A DNA stretch of 9,467 nucleotides from Bacteroidota bacterium (GTDB lineage Bacteria > Bacteroidota > Bacteroidia > Bacteroidales > JADFUO01), in NCBI GenBank assembly GCA_015222115.1, contig JADFUO010000439.1, positions 1 through 9,467 of the forward strand, read 5' to 3'. Below the pieces are notes generated by a model, which saw nothing but the letters and a program-made list of their open reading frames with translations, had not been told where the DNA came from and searched no databases. Of this stretch, positions 1 to 7,240 are shown in pieces (the stretch's first letter is position 1; each line of letters begins with the position of its first letter). Made by a program: the position numbers and the translations under genes.

Positions 1-333
1 ATATGTGGTTATATAATTTTTTTCATATAAATAATTTTTCTTTCCGATAGTCACCCAGTTAGCTAAAGCAGTATCGTAAATTGAAAAAGCAATTTGATTA
101 TTAACCCGTATAAAAAACGGTCTGAAGCCAATATTTTGTTCAAGATAATCATTATATTTATTTTGAAATTCTCCTGAATAATACGCTGAGAAACTAAATT
201 CCGGTTCTTCCAATTTTTTGAAAGAACCTTTCAAAGGGTTAATTTTAAAAATATCAAGCTGTTCCTGAATAAACGGCAGGATTAACAATATCAGGACTAT
301 GCTGTAGATTATATTTTTTATTTTTTTCTTCAT
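1..333 (-). CDS. AlgJ/AlgX-like SGNH-type O-acetylation protein (N-terminal part, runs off window)
   Basis: The 111 visible codons are open from an ATG at 333 to the window edge, so the C-terminal part, including any catalytic Ser-His-Asp set, is missing. The start gives MKKKIKNII followed by a hydrophobic stretch at about residues 8-21, which looks like an uncleaved signal anchor or signal peptide exporting the rest to the periplasm. Residues about 55-108 contain the pattern YNDYLEQNIGFRPFFIRVNNQ, a few residues before a VTIGKKNYLYEKNYI segment. I recognise this as the start of the AlgJ/AlgX-like SGNH hydrolase-fold domain. In that family the protein works with an MBOAT membrane partner to move acetyl groups onto an exported polysaccharide. 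The ATG lies 6 bp after the MBOAT stop codon, so the two genes are almost certainly co-translated. The polymer acetylated cannot be read from the sequence. Family call fairly sure; function inferred from family and neighbour. Confidence 0.75.
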   Translation of the reverse strand, partial: MKKKIKNIIYSIVLILLILPFIQEQLDIFKINPLKGSFKKLEEPEFSFSAYYSGEFQNKYNDYLEQNIGFRPFFIRVNNQIAFSIYDTALANWVTIGKKNYLYEKNYITTY

Positions 334-339
334 TTGTTA

Positions 340-1764
340 TTAAAATCTAAAATAGATAAACGGATTAAATCCTGATGATGTAATTGATCCTATACTAATT
401 ACTGATAAAATCAAGGCTATTGAAATTATAATTATATAGCCTGTAATAGTTTTATTTTTAGTAAAAAGTTTCATTTGCCAATTTTCAACTCCTTTAATTA
501 CTGCAAAAAATGAAAAGAATATCGCAACACATAAAATAATTATGAATTGCCGGTTTAGATATATTCCTGTATCACTGAAATTAAACTCAAACATTTTCTT
601 TACAAACACCAAAGCATGCGACAAATTTTCCGACCTGAATAAAACCCACCCGATTAATGTAATAATAAACGTTATGATAATGCTTGGATACTTGCCGATA
701 AATTTAAAGAATTTCAGCAGGAACAGCCTGTCCAGTATTAAAAAAAGTCCATGAAAAGCGCCCCATATTATAAAGGTCCATGCTGCTCCGTGCCATAAAC
801 CTGAGATAAGAAAAACAATCCATAAATTAAAATATAGTCTTCTTTTAGTAGCAACTCTATTACCACCTAAAGGGATATAAAGATAATCTTTCATCCAGCG
901 GCTAAGTGTTAAATGCCATCTTCTCCAAAATTCCGTAATGCTTTGAGAAATATATGGATTGTTAAAATTTTCGGGAAAAGAAAATCCAATCATCTTACCG
1001 ATTCCTATTGCCATATCTGAATATCCGGCAAAATCAAAATATATTTGAAAAGCATAAGCAATTACTCCTATCCAGGCAAAGGGAGTAGTTATATCATCTG
1101 CATTCATAGCAAAAATCCTGTCGGCTTCCGCACCCATAACATTAGCAATTAAAACTTTTTTTGCCAGACCGATAGCAAACCTGAAAAATCCAAGCAGTTT
1201 ATTATCAATAGTTTCAAACTTTCTTCGGTCCTCAATCCTGTCAGCAATTTCATTATATCTTACAATCGGACCGGCTATAAGTTGTGGAAACATCAATATG
1301 TAAAGAGCATAGTCGGTGATTTTTCTTAATGGGGTATGCACTTTCCTGTAAACATCAACCGAATAGGTTAATTTTTGAAATGTAAAAAATGATATGCCAA
1401 TTGGCAATATAACTTTCACCCATTGAATATGATTGAATCCGAAATATCCTAATATCTCATTTACATTTTCAATAAAGAAATTAGCATATTTAAAATAAGC
1501 GAGTAATCCAATATTAAGAATAATGGAAAGGGAAAGAAATATTCGTTTCTTTTTTCCAGAAGATTTCGCTAATAAATTTACAATGTAATAATCAATAGCA
1601 ATTGAGCCGAGTACAATAAAAATAAAATCAGGCGCACCCCATGAATAAAAGAAAATACTTGCAATTAAAGCAAACAGGTTTTTGTATTTCCAGTTAAGAA
1701 AATAATAAACTATAAGGAAAACCGGAAGGAAATAAAGTAAAAATAAACTGCTGCTAAAAACCAT
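340..1764 (-). CDS. MBOAT family membrane O-acyltransferase (AlgI/PatA-like)
   Basis: A 474-residue polytopic membrane protein with many hydrophobic segments from residue 5 to the C-terminus. The MBOAT core is clear: PIGISFFTFQ at 121-130, MFPQLIAGPIVRY at 158-170, YFDFAGYSDMAIG at 242-254, FWRRWHLTLSRWMKDYLYIP at 279-298 and SGLWHGAAWTFIIWGAFHG at 321-339. His325 is the expected catalytic histidine and His284 the second conserved one. Length and motif order fit AlgI-type proteins. These pass an acyl group, usually acetyl, across the inner membrane to a periplasmic partner. That partner is probably the AlgJ/AlgX-like protein encoded 6 bp downstream. The gene starts 22 bp after the stop of the PBP gene, so it is probably in the same transcript. 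AlgI, PatA and other polysaccharide acetylases share these motifs, so the substrate (capsule, exopolysaccharide or peptidoglycan) is open. No Shine-Dalgarno sequence is visible before the ATG, as is usual in Bacteroidota. Confidence 0.93.
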   Translation of the reverse strand: MVFSSSLFLLYFLPVFLIVYYFLNWKYKNLFALIASIFFYSWGAPDFIFIVLGSIAIDYYIVNLLAKSSGKKKRIFLSLSIILNIGLLAYFKYANFFIENVNEILGYFGFNHIQWVKVILPIGISFFTFQKLTYSVDVYRKVHTPLRKITDYALYILMFPQLIAGPIVRYNEIADRIEDRRKFETIDNKLLGFFRFAIGLAKKVLIANVMGAEADRIFAMNADDITTPFAWIGVIAYAFQIYFDFAGYSDMAIGIGKMIGFSFPENFNNPYISQSITEFWRRWHLTLSRWMKDYLYIPLGGNRVATKRRLYFNLWIVFLISGLWHGAAWTFIIWGAFHGLFLILDRLFLLKFFKFIGKYPSIIITFIITLIGWVLFRSENLSHALVFVKKMFEFNFSDTGIYLNRQFIIILCVAIFFSFFAVIKGVENWQMKLFTKNKTITGYIIIISIALILSVISIGSITSSGFNPFIYFRF

Positions 1765-1786
1765 GGCTCTTTAAAATAAAGATAAA

Positions 1787-4048
1787 TTAAAACACATCAT
1801 CACTTTCTAACTCATTGTATAAACCATGATTTTTATTCAATTTCTCACAGTCAAATTCAATATCCATTTCATGTAAAGGTTTTTCAAAATCACCCATACT
1901 GATACCTAATGATTCATCTTCATAAATTTTTTGCATATACAGAGCCCATATTGGCAGAGCCATATTAGCACCCTGACCTAATGTTATATTTCTGAAATGG
2001 ACACTTCTGTCTTCACAACCTACCCATAGTCCTGTAGTAAGGTTGGGTGTAATTCCCATAAACCATCCATCGGACTGATTATTTGTTGTACCTGTTTTAC
2101 CTGCAATAGGATTATTATACCCATATTTCAACCGCAATCTAATGCCTGTACCATACTTAACCACACCTTTTAAAAGCTCAAGCATAAGATATGCGGTTTT
2201 TTCGTTCATTGCTTCAACTTTTTTTGGAACAAATCTTTCAATAACATTCCCGTGCTTATCTTCAATTCTTGTAATAAAAATAGGTTCAACATACACGCCT
2301 TTATTTGCAAAGGTGTTCATAGCACCAACCATTTCATACAGTGAAAGATCAGCTGAGCCAAGAGCAATTGAATACACAGGAGGAATAAAGCTTGTAACAC
2401 CCATTTTACGGGCAATTTTAATAACTGATTGCGGAGAATATCTTTTAATTAAATGACCTGATATCCAGTTATTTGATGTTGCCAGTGCATATTTTAATGT
2501 TATTTCTTCTCCTAATTTTCTCTTTGAAGCATTTCTGGGCTCCCATGTATCTCCTGTTATAAGTTCAATAACCGGCTGTACATTCGGTAGTTTACTGCAT
2601 GGTGTTAATTCTCCTTCCTGCATGGCAAGAGTATAGAGAAAAGGCTTAAATGTTGAACCTACCTGACGTTTCCCAAGTTTTACATGATCGTATTTAAAAT
2701 AGTTATAATCAATACCACCAACATAAGCCCTGACGAATCCTGTATGTGGCTCCATTGACATTAAACCTGCCAAAAGATAATATTTATAATACCTTATTGA
2801 ATCCATTGGGGTCATTACTGTGTCAATTTCACCATCCCACGAAAAAACGGTCATATCAACAGGAGTATTAAATGACAGTTTGATTGAATCAATAGGAACT
2901 TCGGCATTTCTTAGTTTTCTGTATCTTTCGGAACGTCGCATGGCTAAATCAATAACTTTTTCAACTTCTACTTCTACAGAATCACTTTCAAAAACAAATG
3001 GTGCATTTGTATAACCCTTCCAATGTTCAAAAAAAGCCGGTTGTAAATCCTGCGACAAATGCTCCCGAATGGATTCTTCGGCATATTGCTGCATTTTGGA
3101 ATTTAATGTAGTATAGATTTTTAATCCATCTTTGTAAAGATCATAAGATGTTCCATCGGCTTTATAATGGCTACTACACCATTTTTTTAATTCGCCTCTT
3201 AAAAACTCCCTGAAATATCGTGCTTGTCCAAGTGTATGGTCTAAAATTCCAAAATTTGACATATCAATAGGAATCCGGCTAATGGAATCATATACGGCTT
3301 CGCTAATATATCCGTATTTTTTCATTTGGCTCAATACAAGATTTCTTTTTTTAAAAGCTCTTTCGGGGTTCCTGATTGGGCTATATCGTGTTGGCGCATT
3401 TACAACACCAACCATCAGGGCTGCTTCCTCAAGATTAAGTGAATCAGGAGTTTTATTAAAGAATGTTTTTGCAGCAGCTTTAATGCCATGGGATTGGCTT
3501 CCAAACGGGACCGTATTAAAGTACATGGCAATTATTTCTTCTTTTGAATAATTACGTTCAAGTTTTGTAGCTATAATCCATTCTTTAAATTTTGCTATTG
3601 TAAGGTCAAGTATTGAAGGGTTTCTTTTTCGAGGGAAGAGGTTTTTTGCAAGTTGTTGAGTAATAGTACTTCCACCACCTCTTGTATTACCGCTTAATAC
3701 CCCGATAACAACTCTAACCAAGGCTTTGCCGTCAATTCCCGAATGTTCTTCAAATCTAATATCTTCAGCTGCAATAAGTGCATTTACAAGATTTGGCGAT
3801 AAATCCCTGAAATGGATATTCAAACGATTTTCAATATAATATGTGCCTAAAAGTTTTCCATCAGCCGAGTAAATTTCGGAAGCTAAATTACTTTTCGGAT
3901 TTTCAAGTTCTTCAAAAGTAGGCATCTTTCCAAACCACTCGTTTGCGATGCCAATAAAAATTAAGACTATAGAAAAAATAAATAATAAATAAATTATCCA
4001 AAACTTAAGGATGTAATTGAAAGAATATTTTTTGTTTTTTTTAGTCAT
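1787..4048 (-). CDS. mrcA: Class A penicillin-binding protein 1A (peptidoglycan glycosyltransferase/transpeptidase)
   Basis: A bifunctional cell-wall synthase of 753 residues, anchored in the inner membrane by one helix at about 12-34 with the rest in the periplasm. The GT51 glycosyltransferase domain (about 55-230) has AAEDIRFEEHSG with catalytic Glu95, RGGGSTITQQLAKNLFP at 123-139 and the KEEIIAMYFN motif with Glu171. It polymerises lipid II into glycan strands. The transpeptidase domain (about 425-705) has the SxxK nucleophile motif STFK at 465-468, SNN at 525-527 and KTGT at 651-654, so all three active-site motifs are intact. Between the domains lies an insert (about 315-420) with MRRSERYRKL and FSWDGEIDTVMTPMDS, typical of Bacteroidota PBP1A. 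The gene follows gldH by 83 bp, an order I recall from other Bacteroidota, and leads into the acetylation pair. Length is normal for the family. Family call very sure; the symbol is by homology (ponA is also used). Confidence 0.97.
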   Translation of the reverse strand: MTKKNKKYSFNYILKFWIIYLLFIFSIVLIFIGIANEWFGKMPTFEELENPKSNLASEIYSADGKLLGTYYIENRLNIHFRDLSPNLVNALIAAEDIRFEEHSGIDGKALVRVVIGVLSGNTRGGGSTITQQLAKNLFPRKRNPSILDLTIAKFKEWIIATKLERNYSKEEIIAMYFNTVPFGSQSHGIKAAAKTFFNKTPDSLNLEEAALMVGVVNAPTRYSPIRNPERAFKKRNLVLSQMKKYGYISEAVYDSISRIPIDMSNFGILDHTLGQARYFREFLRGELKKWCSSHYKADGTSYDLYKDGLKIYTTLNSKMQQYAEESIREHLSQDLQPAFFEHWKGYTNAPFVFESDSVEVEVEKVIDLAMRRSERYRKLRNAEVPIDSIKLSFNTPVDMTVFSWDGEIDTVMTPMDSIRYYKYYLLAGLMSMEPHTGFVRAYVGGIDYNYFKYDHVKLGKRQVGSTFKPFLYTLAMQEGELTPCSKLPNVQPVIELITGDTWEPRNASKRKLGEEITLKYALATSNNWISGHLIKRYSPQSVIKIARKMGVTSFIPPVYSIALGSADLSLYEMVGAMNTFANKGVYVEPIFITRIEDKHGNVIERFVPKKVEAMNEKTAYLMLELLKGVVKYGTGIRLRLKYGYNNPIAGKTGTTNNQSDGWFMGITPNLTTGLWVGCEDRSVHFRNITLGQGANMALPIWALYMQKIYEDESLGISMGDFEKPLHEMDIEFDCEKLNKNHGLYNELESDDVF

Positions 4049-4079
4049 TTATTAAATGTATTCGTTCATTTATATCTTA

Positions 4080-4106
4080 ATTCCAACAAATCTGGAATGT
4101 TGGAAT
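4080..4106. repeat. 9-bp perfect inverted repeat between gldH and the PBP gene
   Basis: ATTCCAACA at 4080-4088 and its exact reverse complement TGTTGGAAT at 4098-4106 flank a 9-nt spacer. A shorter alternative pairing, TTCCA (4081-4085) with TGGAA (4093-4097), uses the same left arm, so the two structures are mutually exclusive. No T-run follows on either strand, so it is not a classical intrinsic terminator. It could be an mRNA hairpin or processing site that uncouples gldH from the PBP gene, or a protein-binding operator. It lies 32 bp before the PBP start codon. Confidence 0.5.
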
Positions 4107-4131
4107 AATGTTTTCATTAAATTGAATCTTT

Positions 4132-4605
4132 TTATTCTTTCTCTATTCTTATTCCTACATCTTCAATCCCCTGCAGATTATCAACACGCATTGCCTGTTC
4201 CAGTTCAAATTTATAGTTACCTGCTTGCGGGAATTTTATTTTGTTCTTTAATAAAATCCGGTTGCTTTTTATATCACCTAAGCCGCTGCCCAGCCATCTT
4301 CCGTCAGTAGAAGCAAGGATACATTCAATAGTATCACGGGCTCTGCGACCATCGGGAAACCGTGTGTTTAAAAAGAAATAGATGTTTCTGAATTTATAAT
4401 CAGTTGAATTTCTGATGTTAATAAAATATTTGTACAATGAAGTTGTATCGGTTATTTCAACTTCAAATTCCAAAACATCATTTTTATTCCATTCTGTGCC
4501 TACAGTCAAGTTCTTGTCGTAAACAGTATTTGAATCACACGAGGCAAATAATAAAAGCAGAATAAGAAAATATTTATAATTTTTATTTGGATTATTAAAA
4601 TTCAT
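4132..4605 (-). CDS. gldH: GldH family gliding-motility lipoprotein
   Basis: A 157-residue lipoprotein. The N-terminus has a basic and polar stretch, a hydrophobic core FLILLLLF at 13-20 and the lipobox FASC ending in Cys23, so the mature protein would begin at Cys23 and be lipid-anchored. The rest reads as a soluble beta-rich domain with VYDKNLTVG, FINIRNSTDYKFRNIYFFLNTRFPDGR (about 62-88) and a C-terminal EDVGIRIEKE. These match my memory of GldH, about 160 residues long in Flavobacterium johnsoniae, where it is needed for gliding. Its molecular role is not established, and many non-gliding Bacteroidota also carry it, so presence here does not prove motility. The position directly upstream of a PBP1A gene and downstream of a PSP1/RicT gene supports the call. 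A 266-bp spacer separates it from ricT, so it may have its own promoter. Family call quite sure; function only by homology. Confidence 0.87.
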   Translation of the reverse strand: MNFNNPNKNYKYFLILLLLFASCDSNTVYDKNLTVGTEWNKNDVLEFEVEITDTTSLYKYFINIRNSTDYKFRNIYFFLNTRFPDGRRARDTIECILASTDGRWLGSGLGDIKSNRILLKNKIKFPQAGNYKFELEQAMRVDNLQGIEDVGIRIEKE

Positions 4606-4749
4606 ACTTAATATTACTTTTTTATTAAAGCATTATTCCTGAATTTATTGTATAACAGTCTTGGATAATTTGCATCTATTCATGTATCAGCCTCACAAAG
4701 TGATGCCTGCGGCAAAACGTCAAACGCCTGCCCAGTAAGAAAGTTTACC

Positions 4750-4761
4750 CCGAGTACTCGG
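4750..4761. repeat. 12-bp perfect palindrome CCGAGTACTCGG
   Basis: CCGAGTACTCGG is its own reverse complement. A GC-rich 12-bp palindrome is unlikely by chance in this AT-rich DNA. It sits 12 bp from the larger inverted repeat at 4773-4816. A site for a dimeric DNA-binding protein or a piece of a repeat element would both fit; nothing decides between them. Confidence 0.5.
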
Positions 4762-4772
4762 ATGAAATGCTT

Positions 4773-4816
4773 GCCCTGTGTAATCAGCAATGTGGTGTAA
4801 AACAATTACACAGGGC
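4773..4816. repeat. 12-bp inverted repeat with a competing inner hairpin
   Basis: GCCCTGTGTAAT (4773-4784) pairs exactly with ATTACACAGGGC (4805-4816) around a 20-nt loop. The pairing can extend past one mismatch to about 4768 and 4821. Within the loop, GTGTAA at 4795-4800 can instead pair with TTACAC at 4806-4811 (6 bp, 5-nt loop), which uses part of the right arm. The right arm therefore has two possible partners, an arrangement seen in attenuators and in stem-loop repeat elements. No T-run follows in either direction, so a simple terminator is unlikely. On the gldH strand it lies roughly 170-210 bp before the start codon. Confidence 0.55.
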
Positions 4817-4871
4817 TGGCAATATTTAACAGGGTATGACTATATTGGGTCAAACGTCAAACAAATTAACA

Positions 4872-5975
4872 TTAATCAAACCTGTACAAATCTTCCTTTC
4901 CGTCTGAATTTTCGTAATTGGTTTTTCGTTCCTGCACGTATGAAAAATCTTCTAATTTTTCAGGAAATATTTTTCTTGCATTATCTTCAATTATCTGCTG
5001 AACTTTTTCAATCGGTATTGCCAATATATTTGATTCATCATTAACATATGAATACCACATGACTTTTTTAAAAATATCAGTTTTTTGATAAACAGCTTCT
5101 CCTTTTTTTGTTTTTAAAATAATCTCATTATTCGGAAATTTTTTTAAAGCATCAATATAATTATCGTTTTCAAAATTCAGACAACATTTTAATTTTCCGC
5201 ATTGTCCTGCTAATTTCTGAGGATTAAGTGAAAGTTGTTGTGTTCGGGCTGTGGTTGTAGAAACTGATTTAAAATTCCAAAGCCATGTTGAGCAACACAG
5301 TTCTCTACCGCAGGAGCCTACTCCACCGATGCGGCTTGCTTCCTGCCTTATACCTATTTGCCGCATTTCAATTCTGACTTTAAATTCTTCAGCAAGTAAT
5401 TTTATAAGTTCCCTGAAATCTACGCGGTCTTCTGCTGTATAATAAAAAATTGCTTTTGTATTATCACCCTGATATTCTACATCATTTATTTTCATCTCAA
5501 GAGAAAGATTATTTGCAATTTCTCTTGATTTATATATAGAAAAGTCTTCAGCTTCAACTGCTGTTTTCCATTTTTCAATATCTGTAGCACGAGCCCTGCG
5601 ATAAACTTTCTTCAAATTTTCATTATCAGTGCTGATATTCTTTTTTTTCATTTGTAATCTTACTGCTTCACCTGTCATGGAAATAATACCGATATCATGT
5701 CCGGGAGAAGCTTCAACAGCTATAATGTCACCTACATTCAGTTCCATTCCCTCAGAAAAACTAAAAAAATCTTTTCGACTGTTTTTAAAACGCACTTCTA
5801 CATAATTAAACTTTTTTTGATTTTTTGGAAGTTCAATATTTTTTAACCAATCATTATCATCTAACTTACAACAAGAATGTTGAAATATGTTTTCATTCTT
5901 ATTATAAGTACCGGGAAGCTCGCTACAACCTCGAGATAAAAACGAATTTGGATTATTTTTTATATCATTTTTCAT
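4872..5975 (-). CDS. PSP1-domain RicT/YaaT-like Fe-S protein
   Basis: A 367-residue cytoplasmic protein with no signal peptide. The PSP1 core is clear: GDIIAVEASPGHDIGII at 82-98, IEMRQIGIRQEASRIGGVG at 202-220, then SCGRELCCSTWL at 221-232 and GQCGKLKCCLNFEN at 257-270. Cys222, 227, 228, 259, 264 and 265 form the conserved cysteine set. In Bacillus subtilis RicT (YaaT) this region belongs to a complex that binds [4Fe-4S] clusters and aids RNase Y-dependent mRNA maturation. In that species ricT also sits just downstream of holB, as here (43-bp gap), so the pairing spans phyla. The protein is longer than B. subtilis RicT (about 275 residues). The extra length includes an N-terminal leader with Cys17, Cys35 and Cys36 and a C-terminal tail after about 320. 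Whether it has RicA and RicF partners in this organism cannot be seen. Family call very sure; role by analogy. Confidence 0.95.
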   Translation of the reverse strand: MKNDIKNNPNSFLSRGCSELPGTYNKNENIFQHSCCKLDDNDWLKNIELPKNQKKFNYVEVRFKNSRKDFFSFSEGMELNVGDIIAVEASPGHDIGIISMTGEAVRLQMKKKNISTDNENLKKVYRRARATDIEKWKTAVEAEDFSIYKSREIANNLSLEMKINDVEYQGDNTKAIFYYTAEDRVDFRELIKLLAEEFKVRIEMRQIGIRQEASRIGGVGSCGRELCCSTWLWNFKSVSTTTARTQQLSLNPQKLAGQCGKLKCCLNFENDNYIDALKKFPNNEIILKTKKGEAVYQKTDIFKKVMWYSYVNDESNILAIPIEKVQQIIEDNARKIFPEKLEDFSYVQERKTNYENSDGKEDLYRFD

Positions 5976-6018
5976 TTATCAGTGATTTGGATTGCAAGTT
6001 TACAAAATTTTACTGTGA

Positions 6019-7158
6019 TTAGTCATGTTTATTTTCAAAAAGCTTAGTTGCTGTAATTGACAAGTCCATGAATACAATTGACGGGTTTGCATTTCTTTCA
6101 ATATGAAAGAGTGCTTTGTTAAACTCTTCTGAAAATCGTATTCCGTTAGCCGGATTTATATAAGGCGATATTTTTTGAGTAAAATCTAATTCTTCATCGT
6201 TAAGCTTAACCAAATCATTATTCCCATAATTTATCAATAAAATTTCCCTGACAATTTTTAGAGCAAAAGCCAAAAAACTTTTTTGTTTTTCTCTGCCTGT
6301 TTTTGCTATTTCGCTAACAAATTTATGAATATCAATAAAATTATTCAGGAAACATAAACGCATCCATTTTCTGAAATTTTCAAAATTATCTTTTTCTTCC
6401 TCGTTTTTATGAATATTTATTAATGCTTCCTTATAGCTTCCTCTTGAAAAATTAACTATTCTTTGTGCTTTTTCTTCGGTGCAGTTCAATTTTTTTAGCA
6501 AAACTTCTTTTAAATCCTTATTGGAAATTTTAGGTATCTTTACTAACTGAGTTCTGGATATAATGGTTTTAATGATTTGATCATGATTTTCTGAAACCAA
6601 TATAAACAGAGTTTTTCCTGGTGGTTCTTCAAGTATTTTAAGGATTTTGGGAGCAGCAGAATAATATAATTTTTCCACCATCCAAATTATCATCACTTTA
6701 TATTCGGCCTCATAGGATTTGTAACTTAATGTTTTTATTATCTCATTACAATCATCTTTATTAATTATGCCCTGTTTATTCTCAATACCGATTTTTTCAT
6801 ACCATTCGTTTAAATTGATATAATAATCATTCTGTATTAACAATTCTCTCCATTTATTAATAAAGTTTTTACTTTGCGGTTTTTTAGGTACATCTTTAGT
6901 GTTAGACACAGGATATATAAAGTGTAAATCGGGGTGGATCAACTTGTTATACTTAATACATGAAGGGCAAACCCCACATGAATCACCGTTAATCTTATTT
7001 TTGCAGTTTATAAACTGGGCATAAGCAATTGCGAGAGCAAGCTTGCCCGAACCATCAGGCCCGAAAAATAATTGTGCATGACTAATACGGCTGTCTTTTA
7101 CTGTTTGTATAAGCTTTTGCTTAATATTGTCTTGTCCGATAATTTCTTTAAAAAGCAT
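6019..7158 (-). CDS. holB: DNA polymerase III subunit delta' (clamp-loader)
   Basis: A 379-residue AAA+ clamp-loader subunit of the replicative polymerase. It starts MLFKEIIGQDNIKQKL, typical of the family. It has SHAQLFFGPDGSGKLALA at 26-43 with a Walker A-like GPDGSGK at 33-39. A zinc-binding set follows at Cys52, Cys61, Cys64 and Cys67 (CGVCPSC), matching the four-cysteine module of delta' and tau/gamma. The usual Walker B DEAD-like box is replaced by KVMIIWMVEKL at 154-164, then ILKILEEPPGKTLFIL at 172-187. I recall the WM-x-EK variant from other Bacteroidota. The SRC motif appears as SRT (201-203), keeping the arginine that acts on a neighbouring subunit's ATP site. The remainder is the helical collar domain. 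It is the first gene of the leftward run and is followed 43 bp later by the ricT-like gene. A possible promoter lies at 7184-7191. Call very sure. Confidence 0.95.
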   Translation of the reverse strand: MLFKEIIGQDNIKQKLIQTVKDSRISHAQLFFGPDGSGKLALAIAYAQFINCKNKINGDSCGVCPSCIKYNKLIHPDLHFIYPVSNTKDVPKKPQSKNFINKWRELLIQNDYYINLNEWYEKIGIENKQGIINKDDCNEIIKTLSYKSYEAEYKVMIIWMVEKLYYSAAPKILKILEEPPGKTLFILVSENHDQIIKTIISRTQLVKIPKISNKDLKEVLLKKLNCTEEKAQRIVNFSRGSYKEALINIHKNEEEKDNFENFRKWMRLCFLNNFIDIHKFVSEIAKTGREKQKSFLAFALKIVREILLINYGNNDLVKLNDEELDFTQKISPYINPANGIRFSEEFNKALFHIERNANPSIVFMDLSITATKLFENKHD

Positions 7159-7183
7159 ATTTTTTAAAAATGTCAGGAGATGT

Positions 7184-7191
7184 CAAAGATA
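7184..7191 (-). promoter_or_regulatory. Putative -7 promoter element for holB
   Basis: On the minus strand these bases read TATCTTTG, an exact match to the Bacteroidota -7 consensus TAnnTTTG, with its 3' end 25 bp before the holB start codon. A matching TTTG-type -33 element at 19-21 bp upstream is not evident, so the promoter would be weak or the match fortuitous. Its place at the head of the gene run favours it being real. Confidence 0.4.
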
Positions 7192-7240
7192 TGAAAAAAT
7201 TTTGTTTAATATTGTATTGAAAATTTATAGTCAAAATATT

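Larger units (their letters stand above)
4715..4862. repeat. 11-bp direct repeat pair AAACGTCAAAC
   Basis: AAACGTCAAAC occurs at 4715-4725 and again at 4852-4862, in the same orientation and 137 bp apart. On the gldH coding strand each copy reads GTTTGACGTTT. The pair brackets most of the structured patch, as a target-site duplication might, or it could be two copies of a binding site. The repeat is exact, but at 11 bp in an AT-rich background its meaning is uncertain. Confidence 0.4.
4606..4871. other. 266-bp ricT-gldH intergenic spacer, non-coding, with a structured GC-richer patch
   Basis: No convincing ORF crosses this gap; stops occur in the frames I translated. The part nearest gldH (4606-4690) is AT-rich and featureless apart from being the place for a gldH promoter or leader. 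From 4691 to 4820 the G+C is about 49% by hand count (64 of 130), well above the surrounding genes. This patch holds a perfect palindrome (4750-4761), a long inverted repeat (4773-4816) and half of an 11-bp direct repeat (4715-4725 and 4852-4862). I saw no good match to the Bacteroidota promoter pattern TTTG-N19-21-TAnnTTTG. The spacer may be a leader RNA, a small repeat element or the remains of an insertion. Confidence 0.6.

Noticed and set aside
2142..3551. Three plus-strand ORFs of 64-104 codons inside the PBP1A gene
   Set aside because: They lie wholly opposite a gene with all expected catalytic motifs and show no recognisable protein features, so they are antisense shadows.
4056..4310. 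Plus-strand 84-codon ORF opposite the gldH 3' end
   Set aside because: Antisense to gldH, with low-complexity hydrophobic content caused by the AT-rich complement.
4693..4703. TCACAAAGTGA as a CRP-like operator
   Set aside because: Only 4-bp arms with a 3-nt spacer; too short and unlike the spacing of a CRP site to support a call.
4790..5044. Plus-strand 84-codon ORF covering the spacer inverted repeat and the ricT 3' end
   Set aside because: Most of it is antisense to the RicT-like gene and the rest covers palindromic spacer DNA; no domain or plausible start context.
7127..7240. Upstream in-frame extension of the ligase remnant to an ATG at 7127
   Set aside because: Homology to the ligase N-terminus begins at the ATG at 7241; the extension overlaps the holB 5' end and has no ligase similarity.
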